Below, piece after piece: positions 26,735-34,716 of a DNA stretch of 64,000 nucleotides (the stretch's first letter is position 1; every line of letters starts with the position of its first letter). The stretch is from Nocardia flavorosea (GTDB lineage: Bacteria > Actinomycetota > Actinomycetes > Mycobacteriales > Mycobacteriaceae): positions 558,001 to 622,000 of the forward strand of contig NZ_JADLQL010000003.1 of the NCBI RefSeq assembly GCF_015477805.1, read 5' to 3'. Under the pieces are notes generated by a model. It was not told where the DNA came from and searched no databases. It was given only the letters and a program-made list of their open reading frames with translations. Position numbers and translations under genes: made by a program.

Positions 26735-28783
26735 TCAGCGGGGGACCGGGATGAATTCGACCGGCATGCCGTCGGGGGCGCCGGCGGGGACGATGACCAC
26801 ACCGTCGCGGTCGACGAGTCCACCGAGATGGGCTGTTCTGACGGAGGTGTCGCCGATCCAGCCGCCGGCCGAGTCGGTGGCGCTGCGGGCGGGGACGATG
26901 CGGGTTACCGGACCGGCGATACCGGCGGCATTGTGCAGCGGTCCGATCAGCGGTCGAGGTGGGTGGGCGCCGGTACGGCCCGCAACGATGGCGGGGGTCA
27001 GGGCGAGCAGCGTGGCGACCGCGGCGAACGGGTTGCCCGGAAGTCCCAGAACTGTTGTGGTCGAAGGTAGTTCGGCTGCCACGGTGGAACCGCCGGGGCG
27101 TATCGCGAGCCGGGGGATCAGGATTCGGGCTTCGGCGCGGTCGAGGGCGCCGCGGAGTTGGTCGGCCGCGCCGCCGCCGGTCGCGCCGACCACGACGAGG
27201 AGATCACAATCGGTTGCGGTGGCCAATACCTGGTCGAAACCGTGGGAGGTATCGCGCAGATGTACCTGGCCGAGTGTGTGGATGCCCTGTGCGGCGAGTA
27301 GAACCGGCAGGATCGGGCCGATGGAATCCCGGATCTGGCCGGCCTGCAGCGGGCCGGTACTGCGGATCTCGTCGCCGGTCATGACGATGCGGGCGCACAC
27401 GGGGCCGCGGACGGCCGCGGCGGTGACCTCGACCGCGGCGGCCGCGGAAACAAGCGCGGCGGTGACGGCGGAACCGGCCGGCGCGATGACATCACCAGGC
27501 GTGCGGTCCTCGCCGCGGCGGCGGATATCGGAACGCGCCGGAGTATCGGGAAGCCGGTGCAGCCGGCCGTCGTAGCGGGCGAACTCGTCGCGCAGGACCC
27601 GCGTGGTGCCCTCGGGAACCTGGGCGCCGGTGGCGATCCGGACCGCTTCGCCGGGGTACAGACCGTCCGGCCGCTGTCCGCCGGCGAAACCGATATCGGC
27701 GCGAAGCTCCCAGGGGCCGTCTCCGCGGACCGCGTAACCGTCCATTGCCGAGACATCGAATCGCGGCAGGGCGCCGAGCGCGGTGATCGGTGCGGCGAGC
27801 GCCGCGCCGCGGGCGGCGCTCAGTTCGAGGTGGTGTTCGGGCAGCCGGGACAGGCCCGCACGCAGCGCCTTGCGCGCCTGGCCCAGGGGTAGCGGCGAGC
27901 CGGAGGAATCCGCTATGCCGACGGCTTGCGGGGTACCGGTGACCGGTTGTGCGGTGGTCGCCGGAGCCGGCGATCCGATATCCCCGGTCACCGGATCGCC
28001 GGAGGTGGCCGGCCCCTCGCCGCGGGCGCCGAATGCTGCCGGACGGTCGTGGACCGCGGCGTTACCGTCGTGCCCGGCCGTGCCGGGGCCGGTGCCGGAT
28101 GCCTCGGGGACTTCTGTGCCGACCGCCTCATGGCCGAACCCGGGTGCCGCACCGTCGGCGGCGCCGGGCGGCCCGCCGTGGCCGACGCGGCGCGACGGAT
28201 CCCGATTCGTTGCCGCTGCTGCGCGGGCGGCGTCGATATCTCCCGGTGTGTCGCAATCGTCGACCCCGGCCAGCACCACCATTTTCGTGCGGTGCGGCAC
28301 CAATGCCTTCATCGGCTGATTGACGACCGAGCCGAGCTCCCGTAGCCGGGCAGCGAGGGCTTCGTACCGCCACACACCGATCAGGTATTGCGGACGGCCG
28401 TTGCGGTCGGCCGCGAACACGGCGTCGAAACCCGGCAACTGCCCCAGTAGTTCGCCGATCACGGCGGAAGTCAGGAACGGCATATCGGCGGCGAGAACGA
28501 CCACATGATCGGTGACCTCGGCACCGAGCGCGGCCAAACCGGCCGCGACGGCCGCCACCGGGCCGGATCCGGGTTCGGGTTCGCGGGTCTGCAGAATGGA
28601 TTCGGCGAGTTCCGGTCGCGGCGGGCCGACCACCACCGTACGGCCCGCTCCCGCGGCGGCCAGTGCGGTTTCCAGCATGGACCGCCCGCCCACCACGAGC
28701 CCTGGTTTGTCGACGCCACCCATACGACTGGCCCGGCCCCCGGCGAGCACGATCACGTCCGGGGCGGGCGCGGAATTCGGCAT
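26735..28783 (-). CDS. MobA-MoeA fusion: molybdenum-cofactor guanylyltransferase and molybdotransferase
   Basis: A 682-residue two-domain protein. Residues 1-190 are MobA-like, with LAGGRASRMGGVDKP (13-27) and LAADMPF (98-104); MobA links GMP to molybdopterin to form the bis-MGD that NarG uses. Residues about 195-298 are a Gly/Ala/Pro-rich linker. Residues about 300-682 are MoeA-like, with SAMDGYAVR (345 onward), MTGDEI and GLPGNPFAAV; MoeA inserts molybdate into molybdopterin-AMP. The MoeA GGVSxGxxD loop is altered to GATGGGAADQL. I chose the second ATG (28783) because TAGCAT lies 7 nt upstream; an ATG at 28792 is also possible. Probably co-transcribed with the two genes upstream. Confidence 0.88.
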   Translation of the reverse strand: MPNSAPAPDVIVLAGGRASRMGGVDKPGLVVGGRSMLETALAAAGAGRTVVVGPPRPELAESILQTREPEPGSGPVAAVAAGLAALGAEVTDHVVVLAADMPFLTSAVIGELLGQLPGFDAVFAADRNGRPQYLIGVWRYEALAARLRELGSVVNQPMKALVPHRTKMVVLAGVDDCDTPGDIDAARAAAATNRDPSRRVGHGGPPGAADGAAPGFGHEAVGTEVPEASGTGPGTAGHDGNAAVHDRPAAFGARGEGPATSGDPVTGDIGSPAPATTAQPVTGTPQAVGIADSSGSPLPLGQARKALRAGLSRLPEHHLELSAARGAALAAPITALGALPRFDVSAMDGYAVRGDGPWELRADIGFAGGQRPDGLYPGEAVRIATGAQVPEGTTRVLRDEFARYDGRLHRLPDTPARSDIRRRGEDRTPGDVIAPAGSAVTAALVSAAAAVEVTAAAVRGPVCARIVMTGDEIRSTGPLQAGQIRDSIGPILPVLLAAQGIHTLGQVHLRDTSHGFDQVLATATDCDLLVVVGATGGGAADQLRGALDRAEARILIPRLAIRPGGSTVAAELPSTTTVLGLPGNPFAAVATLLALTPAIVAGRTGAHPPRPLIGPLHNAAGIAGPVTRIVPARSATDSAGGWIGDTSVRTAHLGGLVDRDGVVIVPAGAPDGMPVEFIPVPR

Positions 28784-28842
28784 AACGCTCATGCTAGGCG
28801 CCGTCTGGGACGATATCCCGGTTCGGTGACCACTTCACCGGA

Positions 28843-29136
28843 TCAGAACCGGTGCCGCGCGACCCGGAGGTCCACCCGGCCGTCGGAGATCGGGACGCCC
28901 TCGGCCGCGAGCCGTCGCAGCTGCCGTTCGGCCAGATGGGCGGCGGGTTTCCCGGAAGCGCCGAGCACTCGGTGCCAGGGCAGGTCGCCGGAGTCGGTGC
29001 GCATGATCCAGCCGACCGTGCGCGGCGTCGACAAACCCACCGCGGCGGCGATATCGCCGTAGGTGGCGACCCGGCCCGGCGGTATCGAGGCGACCAGTTC
29101 CCGGACGTGTTCGATCTGCGCGTCACTGGTGACCAT
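28843..29136 (-). CDS. Alkyltransferase-like (ATL) DNA-repair protein
   Basis: A 97-residue protein with the O6-alkylguanine-DNA alkyltransferase DNA-binding fold (PPGRVATYGDIAAAVGLSTPRTVGWIM). The catalytic PCHRV is replaced by PWHRV, so the acceptor Cys is Trp. ATL proteins cannot dealkylate; they bind O6-alkylguanine and hand the lesion to nucleotide-excision repair. Matches Rv3204 in position. The ATG lies 7 nt downstream of the LipV-like gene, so the two form an operon, probably with the MobA-MoeA gene. Confidence 0.9.
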   Translation of the reverse strand: MVTSDAQIEHVRELVASIPPGRVATYGDIAAAVGLSTPRTVGWIMRTDSGDLPWHRVLGASGKPAAHLAERQLRRLAAEGVPISDGRVDLRVARHRF

Positions 29137-29143
29137 CGGTGCC

Positions 29144-29920
29144 CTAGAGTGCCGCGCGGATCAACGCCGCGGTCCGCTCCGGCAGAATCTGCGCGACCAT
29201 ATGTTCGCAGTCCCACTCCTCGACGGTGAGATTCGCGCCCAGCCGCTCGGCCAGCACCGCCTCCACCGGTGTGGGAAGAAAGGGCGGCTCGACTTTCGTG
29301 GCGCGCACCAGAACCGTCGGCATACCGGTCGGTGGCAGCGCGGGCTCGCGGGCCAGCTGACTCCAGTACGAGATCAGCGCCGGCAGGCTCACCCGCCACC
29401 CGACCCGTCCGTCGCGGGCCGGGACCAGATGGTCGTCGAGTTCGGCCTGCAGCAGGATCGGGTCGGCAGCCCCCCACCCGGTGGCCAGTTTGTCCAGTCG
29501 GGCTTCCTCGGCATCGGTGTAATCCGGGGAGTCGAGGGTGGCCAGGGCGATCTCGTGCAGCCACACGGGGTCGAGCGCGACGGCCGGATCGAGCAGCACC
29601 AGGCCACGGACCAGGTCGGGCCGGTGTTCGGCGAGACGCAACGCACACGCACCACCGAAGGAATGCGCGACCACCAGCACCGGCTCGTCGGTTTCTGCGG
29701 TGAGCAACGCCACCAGGTCCGCCACGATCGTCTCGAGATCCCACGGTGGCAACGCGGTGGAGTGCCCGTGTCCACGCAGGTCGGGCGCGAGGACCCGGAT
29801 ATCGGGCAGCAACCGGGTGGCCAGGTCGGCCCAGCGCCTGCCGTGGCCGGTGAGACCGTGCAGGGCCAGCAGCGGCGGGCCGGTGACCGGGCCGAATCGG
29901 TGAACATGCAGTGTCGACAC
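29144..29920 (-). CDS. Alpha/beta hydrolase (LipV-like)
   Basis: A 258-residue hydrolase. Visible elements are LLALHGLTGHGRRWADL (oxyanion HG), APDLRGHGHS, the nucleophile elbow VVAHSFGGACALRLAEH with Ser, and a C-terminal CEHMV segment for the catalytic His. The position between the ATL gene and adnA matches Rv3203 (lipV), an esterase/lipase. The GTG start lies in the palindrome GTGTCGACAC, which also offers a GTG on the other strand. A TAAGAAT-like box is just upstream. Substrate unknown. Confidence 0.85.
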   Translation of the reverse strand: MSTLHVHRFGPVTGPPLLALHGLTGHGRRWADLATRLLPDIRVLAPDLRGHGHSTALPPWDLETIVADLVALLTAETDEPVLVVAHSFGGACALRLAEHRPDLVRGLVLLDPAVALDPVWLHEIALATLDSPDYTDAEEARLDKLATGWGAADPILLQAELDDHLVPARDGRVGWRVSLPALISYWSQLAREPALPPTGMPTVLVRATKVEPPFLPTPVEAVLAERLGANLTVEEWDCEHMVAQILPERTAALIRAAL

Positions 29921-29982
29921 ACCGACATTCTTATCGCCGTACCGCCGACCCGCAGCGCCCGCGGGTCGACGGGGTATCGGCG

Positions 29983-32900
29983 GTGTCGGCCCCGTCTGTT
30001 GCAATAGCGGATGTGGTGCGTTCGGATAGGCCGGTGCGGCTGGTGCGCCGGAGAACATCGGCTCCCCGGGCTCGGACCTGGGGCGTCGGTATTCGCGCGC
30101 TGTTCGCCCCGCCCCCGGCAACTCCCGCGCAATCCGGTTCCGGTCGGTTGTGGCGGGTGCTCGGCGGGCCCGGAACCGGGAAATCGGCGCTGCTGGTGGA
30201 TGTGGCGGCCGCGCGGATCGCCGGCGGCGCCGATCCGGAATCGGTGCTGCTGCTCACCCACTCGAAGCAGGCCGCGGCCGCCGCCCGGGATGCTCTCACG
30301 GAGCGGTTGTCGCATTGGGATACCTGCGCCCCGGTGTTCGACAGCGATCCCGGCGGCGCCGACCTCGCGCTGTTCCCGCCGGCCGACCCGGAACCCGAGG
30401 CCGGGCTTTTCACCGTTGACGGCGCTGCGACTGCCGGCGGGACCGATCAGACCTCCGTGGGGCTCGGCGGCTCGTCGGCTGCGGCCCGGACCGGTCGCGC
30501 ATCCACACCTGCCGGGGCCGGCCACCCGCGTACCTCCGCCGGAACCGATCACCCGGCCGCTACCGGAGAGTCCGCTGCCGGGCCCGGCCACCTGGGCGGC
30601 GGAAGCGGCCCTGTCCTGTCCCTGCCCGGTAGCGCCCCCGGTCTGCCGATCTCCGGCGCGACGCGCGAACCGCTGGCCCGCACGATCCACTCGTATGCGT
30701 TCGGGATACTGCGCCGCCAGGCCGCCCGGCACGGCAACCCGCCGCCACGGCTGCTGACCGGCGCCGAACAGGACGCAGTCCTGCGCGAAATGCTGCGTGG
30801 CGACCTCGCCGATATCGCCGCCGGCGCCCGCGACCTGTGGCCACAGCGATTACAACCCGCCCTGAGCCTGGACGGATTCGCCGACGAACTCCGTGATCTC
30901 ATGCTGCGCGCCACCGAACGCGGGCTCGGCCCGGAAGATCTGATCGATCTGGGCCGGCGGCAGGACCGGCCAGATTGGGTCGCGGCGGGCCGCTTCGCGC
31001 TGCGCTACGAACAGGCCATGCTGCTGCGCTGGTCGGTCGGGGTGGCGGCACCGGAGGCGTCGGCGCCGGCGTTGAACGCGGCGGAGCTGGTGGGGGCCGC
31101 GCTCGACGCGCTGGCCGGTGACGCCGATCTGCTCACCGCCGAACGCGCCCGATTGCGCTGCCTGCTGGTCGACGACGCCCAGCACCTGGACCCGCAGGCC
31201 GCGCTGCTGGTGCGGATCCTCGCCGAGGGCGCCGCAACCACCGTGATCGCCGGCGACCCGGACCAGGCCGTCTACACCTTCCGCGGCGCCGATCCCCGCT
31301 CCCTGACCGACCTCGAGGTTCCGGCATCGCGGCGGATCGTCCTGCACACCAACCACCGCGCGGGCCCGGCAATCCACACCGCGACCGCCCGTATCGCGTC
31401 GCGCTTGCCGGGCAGCGCCGCGCATCGCACCACCTTCGCCGATCTGGGTCCCGCGGAACGCGGCGAAGCGAACGCCGGAGAAACAGCGCAGGTCCGGGTG
31501 CGGGTGCTCGGCAGCCCGGCCAAGGAAGCGTCGCTCATCGCCGACCAGTTGCGCCGCGCCCATCTCACCGACGGGGTGCCGTGGTCGCAGATGGCGGTGA
31601 TCGTGCGGTCGGTTCCGCTGCTGCTACCCCCGTTGCGCCGGGCGCTGCTGGCCGCGGGGGTACCGGTCCGGCAGCCGGTGACCGATACCCCGCTGGCCCG
31701 CCGCCGCGGCGCTGCCTGGATGCTGCTCGCGCTGCGCGCCGTGCTCGCCGGCGAAGACGCCCGCCGGGGAGCGGGATCCACCGAATCGCTGTTCGGCCCC
31801 GACGACGCACTCGACCTGCTGAGCGGCCCGCTCGGCGGTGCCGACCAGATCGGTATGCGCCGGCTGCGCCGCGGCATCCGGCGCACCACCCTCGAGCTCA
31901 CGCGATCCACGCCCGCAAACCCTCACGTTGCGTCAGAGCCGGTTGGGGACGGGGTGCCCGAACCCGCACCCGCATCGGCCGAACCGCGGGTCGAGCGGCC
32001 CGAACCGGGGGCCGAGCGGCCCGAACCGGGGGCCGAGCGGCCCGAGCCGGGGGTGGTGCGGCCCGAGCCGGGAGACAAGTGGCCCGAAGCGGGAGAAGTT
32101 CCCCCCGAACCGGTGTACGAACCGCCGATCCCCGACCCCGAATCGGCGCAGGACCAGCGCCCGGACGACCTTCCCGGCCCCGGACTCTTCCGCGATGCCG
32201 ACCGCCACATCGAGGACACCGTCCGCTACGCCGCCGACGCGGACTGGTTCGGTCTCGGTGAGGACTATGCCTACGGTGACCCCTGGGACGGGCTCCCACC
32301 GGACCGCCCGCACGAAGACGACGACTTCGCACCGGAACTTCTCGACGGCGATGAGGCCGGATACCTACCGGATACCGCGGAGACGCTTCGGCCCCCGGTG
32401 GAGGACAGGCAAGTTCTGCCTGTCCGGCCGGACACCGACGAACGCCCGCACGACGACCGGTTCGCACCCGATCCCACCGACCGACGCGGCGAGCCCGGCC
32501 CACCGCCTGAGCTCGCCGACGGGCTCGGAACTCCATCGGATGCCCCGGGAGCAGCCGCCGGGTTCGTATCGCTACCGGAGCTGGAGGACGACGACACCGC
32601 CGGCTCCCGGCCACCTGAGCACGAGGTGGAGCGGTCCGCGGCGGACAGGTACCCGGGCCGGGCCCGGGCCGTGCCGAACCAGTACACCCGCGCGGTGCCC
32701 GCGCAGGACATCCGGCCAGGGGAGGGAGACAACGGCACGGTCGGCCACCGAGGCGCCGAGGCCGAAGGGGCGGCCGAATACCGGGCCGAGGGCAGCACCG
32801 GCCGGGCGGCTCGTCCGGCCGCAGAAGACCACGGCGACGCCGGTACTTCCACCGGTTCGCCTCGGAACGCCCACCCAGCGGCCCGCCGCGACAGGGGAGA

Positions 32901-34716
32901 CGGCGAGGTCCGGACAGGTTCGTCTTCGGTCGCCGCCCCGGCAACCCCTGGCGGTCAACGGCCGATCTCCGACCGACCCTCGGCGGATGTTCTGCGTGAC
33001 CTGCTCCTCGGGGCCGGTGACGAACGGATCCTCGCGGGTCTCACCGAAGTGGAGACCGCACCGCTGAACCGCGCGTTACGGGCGCTCGACCGGGCCCGCC
33101 GGGTCCGGCGCGACGGCGGCGGCCTCGAGGATGTGCTGTGGGCGCTGTGGACCGGATCGCGGTTGGAGAAGCGCTGGCTGGCGCAGTCGGAGCGCGGTGG
33201 TGCGGCCGGGATGCAGGCCGATCGCGACCTCGACGCGGCCGTCGCCTTGTTCGATGCGGCATCCGCCTACACCGACCGGTTACCGGGTGCGACCATCGAG
33301 GGGTTCGTGGAATACCTCACCCAGCAGCAGATCGCGCAGGACCGGGCGGCCCGGTCGCGGCACGACGATGCCGTCGATCTGCTGAGTGCCCATGCCGCGG
33401 CCGGACGGGAATGGGAGGTCGTCGCGGTCGCCGGGGTCCAGGAGGGGATCTGGCCGGATCCGCGCCCCCGGGGCACCTTGTTGCACACCGAAGAACTGGT
33501 GGATCAGGTCGCCGGTATCACCGAACGGGTGAGCCGGTCCGCCCCGATTCTGGCCGAAGAACGCCGGCTGCTGTTCCTCGCGTGCAGCCGGGCCCGGCGC
33601 TCGCTGCTGGTGACGGCGGTGGAATCGGTGACCGGCGAGCGCGATCTGGTGCCGTCGCGGTTCCTGGCCGAACTCGTCGGCGGTGAATCCGACGGTGAGC
33701 CCGGCGCGCTTCCGATCGCGGAACCGGGCCGGGTGCTGGCGTTGCACGCACTGGTGGCCGAACTACGCGCGGTTGTCTGCGATCCGGACGCCGGTGCGCA
33801 GCGGCGCCGCCGCGCCGCTGCGCAGCTGGCTCGGCTCGCCTTGGCCGGGATACCGGGTACCGCGCCCGGCGACTGGTACGGCGTTCCCGGTCTCAGCTCC
33901 ACCGAGACTCTGTGGGACGACGACGGGCCGATCGCGTTGTCGCCGTCGACGGTGGAACTACTGCGCACCTGCCCGCTGCGGTGGGCGTTGGAACGGCACG
34001 GCGGGTCGGACGGGGAGAATCCGCACGCCGTCAAGGGAACGCTGGTACACACCCTGGTGCAGGCGCTGGCGGGCCGGGTCCCGCTCGACCGGGTGCGGGC
34101 CGAACTCGCCCGTAGCTGGACAGCCATCGATCCCGGAAACAGTTGGCATTCCCGTCAGGAACTGCGCCGCACCGAGGCGATGCTGGATGCGTTCGTCGCC
34201 TGGGTGCGCAGTACCCGCGCCGAATTGACCCAGGCCGGTGTCGAGGTGCCTGTCGACTGCGTACTGCCCGGCCGCGGCGCGGACGCGCCCGCCGTCCGTA
34301 TCCGCGGCCGGATCGACCGTCTCGAACGCGACGACCGGGGCCGGTTCGTGATCGTCGATGTGAAAACGGGGAAGAACCCGGTCAGCGAGGCCGATGCCGC
34401 CCAGCACGCCCAGCTGGCGACCTACCAGGTCGCGGCCGCCGCGGGTGCGCTCGACGAGACCGCCGGCGACCCGGAACCGGGCGGCGCGCGGCTGGTGTAC
34501 GTCGGCCTGCCGGCGTCCAGCGGGGTGGCTAAGGAACGCGTCCAGCCGGCGTTCGATACCGAAGCGCTCGAAGCCTGGCGGGACACCATCCACACGGCCG
34601 CCGCGACCACCGCGGGACCGGGTTTCCTCGCGATCCGCAACGACGGCTGCCGCCACTGCGCCGTGCAGAACAGCTGCCCGATTCAGGACTCCGGCCGTCA
34701 GGTGATCGACGAGTGA
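29983..34716 (+). CDS. adnA: AdnA subunit of the AdnAB DNA end-resection helicase-nuclease
   Basis: A UvrD-like motor fused to a RecB-like nuclease, 1577 residues. Walker A is GGPGTGKS (61-68); motif II is DDAQ (397-400) rather than DExx; the nuclease motif is DVKTGK (Asp1459, Lys1461). Four cysteines (1330, 1556, 1559, 1565; CPLRW and CRHCAVQNSC) could bind an iron-sulfur cluster, as in AddB-type nucleases. With AdnB it resects double-strand breaks. Mycobacterial AdnA is about 1050 residues; the excess comes from two low-complexity insertions (about 140-225 and 641-996), the second with heptad repeats. Start uncertain: GTG 29983 avoids overlapping the hydrolase start, GTG 29911 is an alternative. 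Confidence 0.9.
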   Translation: MSAPSVAIADVVRSDRPVRLVRRRTSAPRARTWGVGIRALFAPPPATPAQSGSGRLWRVLGGPGTGKSALLVDVAAARIAGGADPESVLLLTHSKQAAAAARDALTERLSHWDTCAPVFDSDPGGADLALFPPADPEPEAGLFTVDGAATAGGTDQTSVGLGGSSAAARTGRASTPAGAGHPRTSAGTDHPAATGESAAGPGHLGGGSGPVLSLPGSAPGLPISGATREPLARTIHSYAFGILRRQAARHGNPPPRLLTGAEQDAVLREMLRGDLADIAAGARDLWPQRLQPALSLDGFADELRDLMLRATERGLGPEDLIDLGRRQDRPDWVAAGRFALRYEQAMLLRWSVGVAAPEASAPALNAAELVGAALDALAGDADLLTAERARLRCLLVDDAQHLDPQAALLVRILAEGAATTVIAGDPDQAVYTFRGADPRSLTDLEVPASRRIVLHTNHRAGPAIHTATARIASRLPGSAAHRTTFADLGPAERGEANAGETAQVRVRVLGSPAKEASLIADQLRRAHLTDGVPWSQMAVIVRSVPLLLPPLRRALLAAGVPVRQPVTDTPLARRRGAAWMLLALRAVLAGEDARRGAGSTESLFGPDDALDLLSGPLGGADQIGMRRLRRGIRRTTLELTRSTPANPHVASEPVGDGVPEPAPASAEPRVERPEPGAERPEPGAERPEPGVVRPEPGDKWPEAGEVPPEPVYEPPIPDPESAQDQRPDDLPGPGLFRDADRHIEDTVRYAADADWFGLGEDYAYGDPWDGLPPDRPHEDDDFAPELLDGDEAGYLPDTAETLRPPVEDRQVLPVRPDTDERPHDDRFAPDPTDRRGEPGPPPELADGLGTPSDAPGAAAGFVSLPELEDDDTAGSRPPEHEVERSAADRYPGRARAVPNQYTRAVPAQDIRPGEGDNGTVGHRGAEAEGAAEYRAEGSTGRAARPAAEDHGDAGTSTGSPRNAHPAARRDRGDGEVRTGSSSVAAPATPGGQRPISDRPSADVLRDLLLGAGDERILAGLTEVETAPLNRALRALDRARRVRRDGGGLEDVLWALWTGSRLEKRWLAQSERGGAAGMQADRDLDAAVALFDAASAYTDRLPGATIEGFVEYLTQQQIAQDRAARSRHDDAVDLLSAHAAAGREWEVVAVAGVQEGIWPDPRPRGTLLHTEELVDQVAGITERVSRSAPILAEERRLLFLACSRARRSLLVTAVESVTGERDLVPSRFLAELVGGESDGEPGALPIAEPGRVLALHALVAELRAVVCDPDAGAQRRRRAAAQLARLALAGIPGTAPGDWYGVPGLSSTETLWDDDGPIALSPSTVELLRTCPLRWALERHGGSDGENPHAVKGTLVHTLVQALAGRVPLDRVRAELARSWTAIDPGNSWHSRQELRRTEAMLDAFVAWVRSTRAELTQAGVEVPVDCVLPGRGADAPAVRIRGRIDRLERDDRGRFVIVDVKTGKNPVSEADAAQHAQLATYQVAAAAGALDETAGDPEPGGARLVYVGLPASSGVAKERVQPAFDTEALEAWRDTIHTAAATTAGPGFLAIRNDGCRHCAVQNSCPIQDSGRQVIDE
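31993..32097 (+). repeat. 21-bp tandem repeat inside adnA
   Basis: Five 21-bp units encode heptapeptides of the type ERPEPGA (residues about 671-705), the first two identical and the later ones diverging. They lie near the start of the long acidic, Pro-rich insertion that separates two motor segments of AdnA. Confidence 0.9.

Noticed and set aside
29911..29982. Upstream GTG start for adnA
   Set aside because: It would overlap the divergent hydrolase start codon in the GTGTCGACAC palindrome and add residues unlike the family; kept as an alternative only.
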